Source of the DNA: Chloroflexota bacterium | GTDB lineage: Bacteria; Chloroflexota; Anaerolineae; B4-G1; SLSP01 | DNA: 37,030 nt | Assembly (NCBI GenBank): GCA_029555965.1 | Contig: JAKQHY010000090.1 | Location: forward strand, 1 to 37,030 | Direction: 5' to 3' | Part shown: piece by piece, positions 16,193 through 25,010 of the stretch | Position numbering within the stretch: position 1 is the stretch's first letter | Layout of the letters: each line of letters opens with the position of its first letter | Translations under genes and position numbers: made by a program | The notes under the pieces: model-generated | What the model was told of the DNA's origin: nothing | Seen by the model: the letters and a program-made list of their open reading frames with translations, nothing else | Database searches by the model: none

Positions 16193-16816
16193 TTAACGGT
16201 TATCCCGTTCCCAACGCGCGATGGCGTTGGCGATCAGTTCCTCGCGGGCGGCGTAGGGGGTGCGCTGCTGTTCGTATTGGATCAGGCGCTCGGCCATTTT
16301 CTCGTCGCCCCGGGTTTTGCGCAGCAGGTTTTGGTAGAGGGGATGGCGTTTGGGGTCCATCACCGCCCGGAAAATATCGTCATAGACATCGGAGTGTTTC
16401 TGCCTTTTGAGGCTACCCAGCATCACCACAAAATCCACCATAGACTCGGCCACGAAGCGGCCCGGCAGCAGGAGCAGGTAAGCCCACAGGAGAAAACGGT
16501 TCCAGTCGTCGGAATAGCGGAAGGGGTTGTCGAACAGGCCGCCTAACCAGCCCAGGTTTTGCAGGTTGGGTTTGGGACGGATGTAGTAACCGGCGATACA
16601 GTATAAGATGAAGAAGATCAACGCCGTCACCGCGTCGGACGAATTGTTGGCGCTCAACAAACCCCAAAGCAGTGCTAACGCCAGCAGCGAGACAATGAAA
16701 CAAGCAATGACTGCGCCACGCGTGCGACCCGGTTTAGGCTGACGGCCAAACTTCACCGATCCCACCGGGCCAGGGTTATAGGCTTCACCGAACCATTCAA
16801 ACAGACTGATAGGCAT
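16193..16816 (-). CDS. Membrane protein of unknown function
   Basis: A protein of 207 residues, not recognised. Two clear membrane helices (about 33-54 and 61-79) are followed by a hydrophobic stretch near 106-131 and a soluble, charged C-terminal half rich in Arg, Glu and Gln (YEQQRTPYAAREELI). The start is chosen as the second of two adjacent ATGs because AAGGAGG sits 5 nt from it and only 2 nt from the first. It has its own spacer repeats on both sides, so it is probably a single-gene unit. Confidence 0.7.
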   Translation of the reverse strand: MPISLFEWFGEAYNPGPVGSVKFGRQPKPGRTRGAVIACFIVSLLALALLWGLLSANNSSDAVTALIFFILYCIAGYYIRPKPNLQNLGWLGGLFDNPFRYSDDWNRFLLWAYLLLLPGRFVAESMVDFVVMLGSLKRQKHSDVYDDIFRAVMDPKRHPLYQNLLRKTRGDEKMAERLIQYEQQRTPYAAREELIANAIARWERDNR

Positions 16817-16840
16817 CATCCCCTCCTTATGAGAATAATC

Positions 16841-16901
16841 TCAACGGATTAACCGGATGAAACGGAAAAGTATCCGTTAAATCCCGTTGAATCCGTCAAG
16901 A
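16841..16901. repeat. AACGGATTAA word hairpin, second copy
   Basis: CTCAACGGATTAACCGGATG faces ATCCGTTAAATCCCGTTGAATCC, giving an imperfect stem. Same word family as 6856-6909, nearly 10 kb away. Confidence 0.7.
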
Positions 16902-16911
16902 AAATCTCCGG

Positions 16912-17838
16912 TTATTTTTGGACGACCGGCAAATAAATCACGTCACACGCCCGCAGCAGGCGCTCATGGATCGCGGCGGTGTAAATCGCTTCGGAGACGC
17001 GGAGGGGCGGCGGGTATAACGGCGTGTCGTCTACGGTGCGCGCGGTGATGATCCAGCGGTCGGCGAGCCAGCTATGCCCGGATTCGCGCAGGGGCAAGTT
17101 CAATGTCTGCGCCCACGTATAGGCCGGATAGCAGTGGAACGGTTCGAGGGTCATCGTCCCCTGCCGGGCGGAGAAGGCGGCTTGCGCCGCGGCGGCGTCT
17201 GCGAATCGCTCGATGCGCCCTTCCAGGGAATGACCCGCCGCCACGACACAATCGAAGGAATAGTGGTCGCCTCCCTCCACGATCACGGCATCGGCGCAAC
17301 CTAATTCCTCGGCGGCCCGCTGCAAGACCAGGGATTCGATGAAGGGCACGCTCACGATAGCCGGCCCGGTCGCGTCGGCGCCCCAATACGCGCCCAGATC
17401 GGTGTGAACCTCGAAGCTGGCGAAGACGTTGATCTCCGTCGTCCCCCCGCCGATGGCTTTGAGAGTGAACGTCACCGCATCAGACTCGCCATACCCAAGC
17501 CCAAGAGAGTGATTCACGATCATTGGCGACGTGGCAGTCAGCACCGAATTAGGGCCGTTGCCTAGCCAGAGAGTGTACTGCGGCAAGCCGATGAGCGCGC
17601 AGCCCTCGTTGGCGAGCGTCGCCGTCGCCGCAAACGTGTCGCCCACGCGCGGTTTTAACGGATCGAGCGTCAACGTCATGCCGGTGGTGTGCGTGGTACA
17701 GGTCATGGGTGTGAGCGGCGCCGCCGCAACGGGGTGCACAGCCGTCCGCACCGGCGCGGCGTGGCTCAAAACGAGGCCCAAGGCCAGCAAGGCGGCTAAA
17801 CAGATCGAGATCAACAGAGGCCAACGGAGCGTTTTCAT
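16912..17838 (-). CDS. Secreted CARDB-like protein ending in a YLPVV motif
   Basis: A protein of 308 residues. A signal peptide spans residues 1-30 (MKTLRWPLLISICLAALLAL, then HAAP). Residues about 45-150 have the alternating-strand pattern of CARDB/BsuPI-like domains (LKPRVGDTFAATATLANEG). The remainder is unassigned, with four Cys. The last residues are IYLPVVQK, related to YLP motifs in the exported proteins at 12169 and 34458. The start at 17838 follows GGAGGA by 6 nt; the longer upstream frame would translate a G-rich repeat and is rejected. Function unknown; extracellular location likely. Confidence 0.75.
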   Translation of the reverse strand: MKTLRWPLLISICLAALLALGLVLSHAAPVRTAVHPVAAAPLTPMTCTTHTTGMTLTLDPLKPRVGDTFAATATLANEGCALIGLPQYTLWLGNGPNSVLTATSPMIVNHSLGLGYGESDAVTFTLKAIGGGTTEINVFASFEVHTDLGAYWGADATGPAIVSVPFIESLVLQRAAEELGCADAVIVEGGDHYSFDCVVAAGHSLEGRIERFADAAAAQAAFSARQGTMTLEPFHCYPAYTWAQTLNLPLRESGHSWLADRWIITARTVDDTPLYPPPLRVSEAIYTAAIHERLLRACDVIYLPVVQK

Positions 17839-17864
17839 TGTATGTCCTCCTAAAAATAAGTGGT

Positions 17865-17918
17865 GGGGATTAGGAATTGGGGATTGAGTGTTCCCTAATC
17901 CCCAATCCCTGATCCCTG
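17865..17918. repeat. G-rich word hairpin, second copy
   Basis: GGGGATTAGGAATTGGGGATT (17867 onward) faces CCCTAATCCCCAATCCC. Same family as 6229-6302. It lies between the CPBP protease stop codon and the start of the secreted protein. Confidence 0.7.
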
Positions 17919-17920
17919 TA

Positions 17921-18823
17921 TCACTGCACCCAACCGAATGCGTATGAAACAAAAACCACCACGTCCGGCACGAAATGGATGAACCACGGCCAGACGAAGC
18001 CTTTGGTTTCGAGCATACTCTTGCCAATCAGCCACGCCAGGAAGCCGGGCAGCAACGCGCCGATGAATCCCGGCGGCGAGCCGTAAAGGTAGTGCCCCAG
18101 GCCAAAGAAGACGGATGAAATCAGTAAGGCGTGCGGCTTGCCGATGACTTCGTGAAGCGTGGACAGAAACGACGTGCGGAAGTAGATTTCCTCGTTGAAG
18201 GCGTTGATCGCGGCGAAGAGGACGGCGGCGGGCAGAAGCGGCAGAGCGCGCGCAAACGTCCCCGGCGCAAGCCGCAGCCCCAGGAAAAGCGGCACGCCGA
18301 TGGCGAGCGCCGCGACGCCCGCGAAAATCCAGCCGAAGGTGCGCCACGATTCGCCCGCGCCGATGCCGAGCCAACGCACCGGCTCGATGGGGGCATCCAG
18401 TTGCCCCTTGATCAGAAAAAAAGCGCTGCGCTTTCGCCAAATGAGCCACAGCGCAGCGAGGACGACGAGCGCCAGCCCCACATCGAGAATGTAGACGCCC
18501 AGGTACCCCAGGAAAAACGACACTCGCGTCCCGGCGAAGCGACTTTGCCACCAGGATTGCGCGCCCACCCACTTCAAAGCGGCATCAGCTAGTTTAAAGA
18601 CAAGAAAGATACCGGCGTAAGTCCGCAGCGGACGCAGCGGCTGCCAAAACCAGCACAGCGCCAACCCCACGGCCAGCACGCCGATCTTGCTCCAGGCCCA
18701 TGCAGGGATCTCGGCAAAGAAGCTGTGCCAGACAATTTCGGGTAGATCGGAGGCTAAGAGCATCAACGCCCAGGCGAAAATCAATAGGATACGAGGGGAA
18801 GTATTGTCACCAGTTTTAGACAT
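17921..18823 (-). CDS. CPBP-family intramembrane metalloprotease
   Basis: A polytopic membrane protein of 300 residues with about eight hydrophobic segments. The CPBP (Abi/CAAX protease) signature is complete: EEIYFR (Glu211, Glu212, Arg216), FGLGHY (His244) and HFVPD (His283, Asp287). Family knowledge: these are glutamate intramembrane proteases in the Rce1 fold, with roles in prenyl-protein processing, bacteriocin immunity or signalling. The start ATG at 18823 has AAGGAG 8 nt upstream; a GTG two codons earlier is too close. It is 12 bp downstream of the enolase-superfamily gene and probably co-transcribed with it, though no functional link is evident. Confidence 0.87.
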   Translation of the reverse strand: MSKTGDNTSPRILLIFAWALMLLASDLPEIVWHSFFAEIPAWAWSKIGVLAVGLALCWFWQPLRPLRTYAGIFLVFKLADAALKWVGAQSWWQSRFAGTRVSFFLGYLGVYILDVGLALVVLAALWLIWRKRSAFFLIKGQLDAPIEPVRWLGIGAGESWRTFGWIFAGVAALAIGVPLFLGLRLAPGTFARALPLLPAAVLFAAINAFNEEIYFRTSFLSTLHEVIGKPHALLISSVFFGLGHYLYGSPPGFIGALLPGFLAWLIGKSMLETKGFVWPWFIHFVPDVVVFVSYAFGWVQ

Positions 18824-18835
18824 AGGCACAGCTCC

Positions 18836-20014
18836 TTACAGCGTCTCCCGCCCCTCAATCTTCGCCTCGTCCAGCGCCAATCCCAGGCCGGGCAAGTCCG
18901 GCAGGGCGACGGTGCCGCTGACCGGCTCGTAGAGCGGCTTGTGGAAGTATTGTTTACGCGCCTGGTGGCGGATGAGGTACTCGACGTAGGGGATGGTGGT
19001 GGGCGATTGCGCCCCGGCCAGGTGCAGCGCGGCCAGCAGCGAGTGCCCGTGCACCACCAGCGGCGCCTCGAAAGCCGAACACAGCGCGGCGATCTTGACC
19101 AACTCGGTGAGACCGCCCGTCCAGTCGGGGTCGGCCTGGATGAAGTCCACGGCGTCGCTGACCAACAGCTCTTTGACCTGCCAGCGCGTGTAGACGTGCT
19201 CCCCTGTGGCGAGCGGCACGTCCGGGGCAGCGGCCTTGAGCCGCCGGAAGCCGCCGACGCGCTCCGGCGGGATCGGCTCCTCCAGCCAGGTGATGGCGAG
19301 CAGCCGGAGCAACTGCATCATCTCCAGCGCGTAGCGCGTGTCCCAGCCCCAGAAGGCGTCGAACATCAGCGGGTAGTACGGGCCGAGCGCCTCGCGCAAC
19401 GCAGAGGCGAGCGCGGCGTTGCGCGCTTTGCCCTCCTCGCCGTCGGCTGGGCCGTAGCGGAAAAACCACTTCTGCGCCGGGAAGCCCTGCTCCTTGAAGT
19501 CCAGCGCGACTTCGGCGGCGGCTTCCGGCTCCACGGAGTAGCCGAGCATACTCGCGCAGGCGGGCACCGAGGGGCGCGTCGGCCCGCCGAGCAGTCGGTA
19601 GACCGGTTGGCCCCACGCCTTGCCTTTGAGGTCCCACAGCGCGCAGTCCACCGCGCTCACGCCCGTCACGAACATGCCGGAGCGCCCGTGGCGGTACATC
19701 CGCAGCATTTGATCGTGCAGCAGTTCAATCGCCAGCGGATCGCGCCCGACCAGGAAGGGGCGCAGGAATTTGTGGATGATGAACGCCTGGGTGTCTTCGA
19801 TAGGGCCGAAGAGGCCGGAAATGCCTTCGTCGCTTAAAATCTCGACATAAATCTCGCTGACCGTCTGCGGGCCGGTCTCACGCGCGTGCGCCCAACTCTG
19901 CGTGTTGAACTCCGGGTAGATATCCATCGCCTGCGCCTGCCGGTCGCCCGGCGGGAAATACGGGCCGCTGTACGTCCCGCGCACACGAAAGATGACAAGG
20001 TCGGTGATTTGCAT
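18836..20014 (-). CDS. Mandelate racemase/enolase-superfamily sugar-acid dehydratase
   Basis: A protein of 392 residues. The three metal ligands of the superfamily are visible: Asp219 (MFDAFWGWD), Glu245 (WLEEP) and Glu272 (GEH). A catalytic His is likely at 322 or 324 (VHGHS), typical of the MR subgroup. KWFFRYGPADGEEG (182-195) and GEHVYTRW resemble L-rhamnonate dehydratase-type proteins, so dehydration of an aldonic acid is the best guess. AGGAGGT lies 5 nt before the ATG. Possible link (inference): sugar-acid use together with the fused dehydrogenase and the amidohydrolase elsewhere in the window. Confidence 0.87.
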   Translation of the reverse strand: MQITDLVIFRVRGTYSGPYFPPGDRQAQAMDIYPEFNTQSWAHARETGPQTVSEIYVEILSDEGISGLFGPIEDTQAFIIHKFLRPFLVGRDPLAIELLHDQMLRMYRHGRSGMFVTGVSAVDCALWDLKGKAWGQPVYRLLGGPTRPSVPACASMLGYSVEPEAAAEVALDFKEQGFPAQKWFFRYGPADGEEGKARNAALASALREALGPYYPLMFDAFWGWDTRYALEMMQLLRLLAITWLEEPIPPERVGGFRRLKAAAPDVPLATGEHVYTRWQVKELLVSDAVDFIQADPDWTGGLTELVKIAALCSAFEAPLVVHGHSLLAALHLAGAQSPTTIPYVEYLIRHQARKQYFHKPLYEPVSGTVALPDLPGLGLALDEAKIEGRETL

Positions 20015-20027
20015 CGCAACCTCCTGA

Positions 20028-20079
20028 GTGCTGAGGACTGAGTGCGATCATTCTTACCCAGTCCTCAGTCCTCAGTCCT
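20028..20079. repeat. GACTGAGGACTGAG word hairpin
   Basis: CTGAGGACTG (20031-20040) is inverted at 20059-20068, followed by more CAGTCCT words. The stop codon of the histidine kinase (20072-20074) is inside the right arm. Confidence 0.7.
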
Positions 20080-22105
20080 GTTGAATGGGCAAGGTAAACA
20101 CAAACCGGCTGCCCTCGCCTTCCCGGCTCTCGACCCAGAGCTGGCCGTCGTGGTGCGCGATGATCTCGCGGCAGATGGGCAGACCCAGGCCGGTGCCCCG
20201 ACGGCGCGTGCCCGTGCGCCGGTCGCCGACCTGTCTGAACTTCTCAAAAACCTGCGGCAGTTCATCGAACGCGATCCCCACGCCGGTATCCTGCACACTG
20301 ACGGCGAGAAGCGGTTCGACGGACGGCAATTCTAAAGGCAGATCAGACCAGCGTTCGTTCCAGGCCGGGATGTCATCGCCCGGCGCCAGCCGCCACAGAT
20401 GAACGGTCACGCCGCCGGCGTCGGTGAATTTGATAGCGTTGGAGAGTAAATTTTCCACCACCTGCACCAGCCGGTCGTAGTCAGCAAAGAGCATGGGGAT
20501 GTCGTCGGCGATCTCCACTTCCAGGGTCAGGCCCTTTTCATGGGCCATAGCTTGCGTAGCGGCGACAGCCTGGGCAATCACATCCACCAGGGCGACCTCG
20601 GCCATTTCCCAGTCAATGGCGCCGGTTTCCATTTTGGCAATGTCCAACACATCGGCAATCAGGTGCGTCAACCTTTGGCTTTCGGTGATGATGACGGCAA
20701 GGTTGTCCTGGATACGCTGCACCGCCTGCGCCCAGGGGACGTTGCCGGGCGCCAGTTCCTCGGCGGGGAAGCGGCTCAATTGTTTCTGGATGAGTTTGGC
20801 GAAGCCCATCACACCGGTGAGCGGTGTGCGCAGTTCATGCGAGACCATCGAGACGAAATCGGTCTTCATCCGATCCACTTCCAGTTCCTGGGTCACATCG
20901 CGCAGAACGATGACGACGCCGGTGGCGTCTGGCCCGACGCCGCCGAGCAGCCCCACCGACGCCCGTAGCACTCTCCCCGTCGGCAACACCACATCCGCCG
21001 TGGAGATGACCTCCGTGCCCGCTAAAGCGCGGGTCACAGCCGCCTGGAGCGCCGGGCTGGGGAAAATGTCCCAGGCATACGCGCCGATCAAAGTCTTGGC
21101 CGGGCGGTTGATGAAGTTAACCACCGGAGGGTTGACCATCAGAATATACTGTTCACGGTCGAGGACGGCCAACCCGTCGGCGATGCTTTGCAAGATGACG
21201 GTTAACTTATTGTGCTCTTCAGCCAAATCCTGCGTCCGCTGCTGGACGTGTTCCTCCAGGGTCTGATAGAGCAATGCCCGTTCCAGGGCCGCCTCGCTTT
21301 TCAGGGCAATGTCGGTCAACAAATCGGCGTCACGCGCCATAAAGGTGCGGAACTGGCGGTTGTAGAAGAGCAGCACGCCAAACGGCGCGCTGGAACGGCG
21401 CAGCGGCGTGGCGATCACATCCCGCAAGGGTGGCTGAGTGGGTGGAACGGAGAAGCGCGGGTCCACCTGCGGATTTTCACAATACAACGGCGTGTTATGG
21501 GCCAGCACCCATTCAACCAGCGAGTCATCGGCAGTGGTTGAGGCGACCTCCCCCGCAAGCGGCATGGGCAGCGGCCCTTGCTGGACAATCTGCCGACAGC
21601 CTTCTTTTTCTGACCGGCACAACCACAACTCGCCGCTTTCAGCGTGAAGCGCAACGCGCGTTTCAGCCAGGATCACGCACGCCAGTTCCTCGACGTTCAA
21701 CTCACGGCTGAATTGCTCGCTAAGGTGGTTGAGCGTGCGGTAACGGTCCTTCTGCAAGGTGGCGCGCTCGGCCATGTCGCCGCCCAACACGGCCAGCACA
21801 TTGAACGCCACCAGGGTTAGCGCCATTTCCACCACCTCCACCGCCTGCCAGCCCTTGCTCATCAACACAGTCGCAAAAATCGGGGTGAAGAGTGAGGTGA
21901 CGAGGAGGGCCACAGCCAGGCCGTAGCGGCGACCAAAGTTAAGGGCCACATAGCTGATCGGAATGAGGTAGAGATAACGGAGCGTGGCAAAAAATGGCAG
22001 CTTGAGTGATTCGGTAGCATAGATCAGAACCGTGATCGCCACCAGACTGATGCCAATGCCGATCCATTGCCAGGAAGCACTGAGGGAACGTTCTACGGTT
22101 TTCAC
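20072..22105 (-). CDS. Membrane sensor histidine kinase with GAF and PAS domains
   Basis: A protein of 677 residues from GTG at 22105. Four membrane helices (about 10-110) are followed by a GAF domain (about 125-277), a coiled-coil stretch, a PAS domain (about 300-407), a HisKA H-box SHELRTP (phospho-acceptor His about 423) and a HATPase with N-box SNAIKF, DTGVGI and GTGLGL. It should autophosphorylate and pass phosphate to a response regulator; none is encoded in the window. Its GTG shares the G of the upstream gene's TAG (TAGTG), so translation is probably coupled. An ATG 69 nt upstream within that gene is an alternative. The ending QQD-TGA is written in a word repeat. Confidence 0.88.
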   Translation of the reverse strand: MKTVERSLSASWQWIGIGISLVAITVLIYATESLKLPFFATLRYLYLIPISYVALNFGRRYGLAVALLVTSLFTPIFATVLMSKGWQAVEVVEMALTLVAFNVLAVLGGDMAERATLQKDRYRTLNHLSEQFSRELNVEELACVILAETRVALHAESGELWLCRSEKEGCRQIVQQGPLPMPLAGEVASTTADDSLVEWVLAHNTPLYCENPQVDPRFSVPPTQPPLRDVIATPLRRSSAPFGVLLFYNRQFRTFMARDADLLTDIALKSEAALERALLYQTLEEHVQQRTQDLAEEHNKLTVILQSIADGLAVLDREQYILMVNPPVVNFINRPAKTLIGAYAWDIFPSPALQAAVTRALAGTEVISTADVVLPTGRVLRASVGLLGGVGPDATGVVIVLRDVTQELEVDRMKTDFVSMVSHELRTPLTGVMGFAKLIQKQLSRFPAEELAPGNVPWAQAVQRIQDNLAVIITESQRLTHLIADVLDIAKMETGAIDWEMAEVALVDVIAQAVAATQAMAHEKGLTLEVEIADDIPMLFADYDRLVQVVENLLSNAIKFTDAGGVTVHLWRLAPGDDIPAWNERWSDLPLELPSVEPLLAVSVQDTGVGIAFDELPQVFEKFRQVGDRRTGTRRRGTGLGLPICREIIAHHDGQLWVESREGEGSRFVFTLPIQQD

Positions 22106-22986
22106 TAGCGTAACATCGCGGTTATATGAAAGACAAGTCCGGCAATGTAACCGGGCAGCAGACTGCGCGTCCAACGATAGAGCGCAGAGTTAATCACATT
22201 TAAGATAATGACGTAAAAAATCACCCCGACAATGGTGATGATGTCGCTGGTCCAACGCGCCTTGACCAGATAGAGCGCGACGCCAACCGCGGCTACCACC
22301 GCTGCCGCTGCCCAAAAATCCCAATGACGCTCGCTTTCGAGATAACGATAGAGCGTCGCCCGGTAAAACAACTCGGTCGCCAGGGTCATAAAGACCTGAA
22401 AGCTCGCTTCCCACACCAAGAACGGCAAGGGAAACACGCGCACCTGACTCGCGCCGGTGAAGGTCAGAGCGAACAGGTAATGACCGGCCAGTACGCCCCC
22501 CCCAAGCAATCCCACGCCGATGTCCCGCGGCCAATGGTTAAAGTGCAAGCCCAACGCGCGGGCTTCTTGCGGATAACTAAGCGCAAACTGAGCAATGATA
22601 CCCAGATAAAACCAATGCCACAACCCCCAGAAGAGGATAGGCGCGTCCATCGCCTCCGGCGGCCAGGACGCTAAATCCCATTTGACGATACTGTTGATCA
22701 GGACGAACATGATGACTACAGCCAATCCATAGCCGCAAGCTACACTCCGCCGCGCCGGATGATAACGTAGGGCGTACCACACAAAAAGCCCGGTGGCAAT
22801 CCCCCAACTGATACTGTCCGTAAGCAGCGCCTTGAACACTAGCCGGTCAACGTGATGCTGGACCCACCAGACACATCCCAACAGCACCAACGTCCACCCC
22901 AACAACACCCAACGGGTGCGCTCGCGGCGGCGGAGGCGGTATTGTTCCTGGCTGCGCCAATCAGAATGAACCCAAATGGAAGACAT
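22105..22986 (-). CDS. Divergent CPBP-like multi-pass membrane protein
   Basis: A protein of 293 residues with about eight membrane segments. TELFYRATLYRYL near the middle resembles the CPBP EExxxR motif but has only one Glu, and later FHITAML stands in place of the HxxxN/D motif. It may be an inactive or specialised relative of CPBP proteases. The start at 22986 (MSSIWVH) is preferred because the longer frame reads through an 18-bp direct repeat; no strong ribosome site is visible. It directly precedes the histidine kinase with a 1-nt overlap, suggesting a joint sensor unit. Confidence 0.72.
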   Translation of the reverse strand: MSSIWVHSDWRSQEQYRLRRRERTRWVLLGWTLVLLGCVWWVQHHVDRLVFKALLTDSISWGIATGLFVWYALRYHPARRSVACGYGLAVVIMFVLINSIVKWDLASWPPEAMDAPILFWGLWHWFYLGIIAQFALSYPQEARALGLHFNHWPRDIGVGLLGGGVLAGHYLFALTFTGASQVRVFPLPFLVWEASFQVFMTLATELFYRATLYRYLESERHWDFWAAAAVVAAVGVALYLVKARWTSDIITIVGVIFYVIILNVINSALYRWTRSLLPGYIAGLVFHITAMLR

Positions 22987-22995
22987 GGATGAATT

Positions 22996-23034
22996 ACGAA
23001 TAGCAAATGGCAAATAACGAATAGCAAATGGCAA
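22996..23034. repeat. Two 18-bp direct repeats
   Basis: ACGAATAGCAAATGGCAA occurs at 22996-23013 and 23017-23034, separated by ATA. It lies immediately upstream of the CPBP-like gene in the divergent spacer. Confidence 0.85.
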
Positions 23035-23115
23035 CTGGAATGGCCTTAATGAGATTGTACCTGCCTTTAGAATCGGGGCAAATCGAGAGGAAATAGCTCA
23101 GATTGCAAAACTTAG

Positions 23116-23121
23116 TATAAT
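23116..23121 (+). promoter_or_regulatory. Candidate -10 box for the FHA/kinase island
   Basis: A perfect TATAAT in the only AT-rich part of the 271-bp divergent spacer (22987-23257). No matching -35 box at 16-18 bp. A 5' leader of about 130 nt would follow. The rest of the spacer shows nothing else I can name. Confidence 0.3.
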
Positions 23122-23257
23122 TCAATTATAGATTCGTCATGTCATAAGTTCAGATTTGTGAATATTACACGACGGTGGAAGCAGCTTTTAAGGCGACACG
23201 AAACCAACCACCATCACCCACTCAATCTCACGCATCGGGTTACTTCACAGGATTGAT

Positions 23258-24922
23258 ATGTCCGACATGATGTATGCCATCATTTTGGGGGGAATTCTGG
23301 CGCTGGCGACAGGGGCACTTGTGCTTTACCTGCGCCGGCGCAAACTTCATGCGCCGGATGACACCATCGTGCCCCCTACCGCCACCGCGCCGCCCGCCTC
23401 CCCCAAACTGGTGCTGCTCGAAGGCACGCTCGCCGGGCAAGAATTCAAAATTCCGACCACGTCCGAAGGGCTGACGCTAGGGCGCGACACCGGGAACGAC
23501 GTAAAATTGACAGAAGACATCCTGGTATCCCGGCAGCACGCTCAAATTCTCCGCGAGACCGAGGATTGGGTACTGTACGACCGGGACAGCGTCAACGGTG
23601 TGTTCGTCAACAATCAGCGGGTGATGCGCCATGTGTTGCGCCACGGGGATGTTATCCAGATGGGGAACACCCGCTGCCGGTTCGACGCCGGCAGCCGGGT
23701 CGGCGCGCCGGCGCCCATTCCCTCCCCGCCAGCGCGACCGCGCTCCAACAGTATGCAATTGTCGGCCAATGCGCACTTTGGAGGCTACGTGTTGGACGGG
23801 GAAGTGGGCCGGGGTGGAATGTCGGTAGTCTACAAGGCGCACGATTCGCAGCAGCGCGTAGTCGCCATCAAAGTGCTGGACGTGGATGACGATTACGTCG
23901 TGCGCAAATTCATCCAGGAGGGCGAGATCGGCACAACCCTGCGCGACCATCCTAACATCTGCCGGGTCTACGACTCCGGGCGCGGGGCGGACAACCGCTT
24001 CTACCTGGTGATGGAGTTCATCGAGGGCGTCTCGCTGCGCCGCATGACCGGGCAACGGCTCACCGAGGCGCAGATCGTCGCCATCATCGGGCAGGTCTGC
24101 GACGCCCTCCACTACGCCCACCTGCGCAACATCGTTCACCGGGACATCAAACCCGAAAATGTTATGGTGGATATCCAGGGGCGCGTCAAAGTGACCGACT
24201 TTGGGATCGCCAAGCTCACCTCCTCCATCACGGTGACGACCGACCGCACCGTGGGAACGCCGGAGTACGTCTCCCCGGAACAAGCGCAGGGGCAACGGGT
24301 GCTGGCAGCCAGCGACATTTACTCGGTGGGGGTGGTGTTGTATGAGCTGTTGACTGGCCGTCCGCCTTTCCCCCTGCCGCAAAGCCCCAACGTGGAGCCG
24401 CGCGCCGCGACAATGTCCGTGTTGATCCAGCACATCCATAGCCAGCCCATTCCCCCCACCCAGGTCGTGCCGGGACTGCCGCCCTATTTGGAACAGATCG
24501 CGCTCACAGCGTTGCAGAAGGATCCGCGCAAACGCTTTGCCTCAGCGTGGGAGATGGCGTGTGCTCTGGGCTACCGGCGAACCGGCGCGCCCTCCCCGGC
24601 TCAGCAACGCATTGTAGCGCAGTTGGTCGTCATCCAGGGGAACCAGGTCGGCAAAACCATCCCCCTGGACGAAGAAAGCGCTGTATTAGGGCGCGCCGAG
24701 ATCGCGCCAGAGGATGGTTACATCTCCACCAAACATCTGACCATCACGCTGAAAGGAGCGCAGTTGTGGCTATTGGACACCTCGCGGAACGGCACTTGGG
24801 TGAACGGCGAGCGTGTCTTCAGCGAATCGCCCCTGAAACAAGGGGACGTGATCAAGGTGGGGTCGCAAAGTCTGCGGTTTGAGGATGCGGCGGTTACACC
24901 GTCGGTCGCACACCCAACCTAG
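23258..24922 (+). CDS. Membrane-anchored FHA - Ser/Thr kinase - FHA protein
   Basis: A protein of 554 residues. An N-terminal helix (about 5-25) followed by LRRRK anchors it with the rest in the cytosol. FHA1 (about 50-142) has GR75-76, SRQH (91-94) and VNGVFVN (112-118). The kinase (about 175-440) has VGRGGMSVV, Lys205, HRD (294-296) and DFG (314-316), all intact. FHA2 (about 452-543) has LGRA (477-480), STKH (490-493) and SRNGTWVN (509-516). Kinases phosphorylate Ser/Thr and FHA domains bind phosphothreonine, so it may recruit already phosphorylated partners. It opens the island and is the likely writer for the FHA proteins that follow. A kinase flanked by FHA domains on both sides is uncommon. 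Confidence 0.93.
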   Translation: MSDMMYAIILGGILALATGALVLYLRRRKLHAPDDTIVPPTATAPPASPKLVLLEGTLAGQEFKIPTTSEGLTLGRDTGNDVKLTEDILVSRQHAQILRETEDWVLYDRDSVNGVFVNNQRVMRHVLRHGDVIQMGNTRCRFDAGSRVGAPAPIPSPPARPRSNSMQLSANAHFGGYVLDGEVGRGGMSVVYKAHDSQQRVVAIKVLDVDDDYVVRKFIQEGEIGTTLRDHPNICRVYDSGRGADNRFYLVMEFIEGVSLRRMTGQRLTEAQIVAIIGQVCDALHYAHLRNIVHRDIKPENVMVDIQGRVKVTDFGIAKLTSSITVTTDRTVGTPEYVSPEQAQGQRVLAASDIYSVGVVLYELLTGRPPFPLPQSPNVEPRAATMSVLIQHIHSQPIPPTQVVPGLPPYLEQIALTALQKDPRKRFASAWEMACALGYRRTGAPSPAQQRIVAQLVVIQGNQVGKTIPLDEESAVLGRAEIAPEDGYISTKHLTITLKGAQLWLLDTSRNGTWVNGERVFSESPLKQGDVIKVGSQSLRFEDAAVTPSVAHPT

Positions 24923-25010
24923 CGACCAGATGAGATCTTGTCCGTGGACACAACGGCGTCTTGAGACTTGGGACATAGGAGTTTGAATCATTGCCAGGGA
25001 GGATACTTTT

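Noticed and set aside
17839-18027. 63-codon N-terminal extension of the CARDB-like protein
   Set aside because: It would overlap the end of the CPBP gene and translate the G-rich hairpin. The signal peptide starting at 17838 follows a clear ribosome site.
22996-23034. Direct repeats as a CRISPR remnant
   Set aside because: Only two 18-bp units separated by 3 bp, no spacers and no cas genes. They fit the word-repeat pattern of other spacers.
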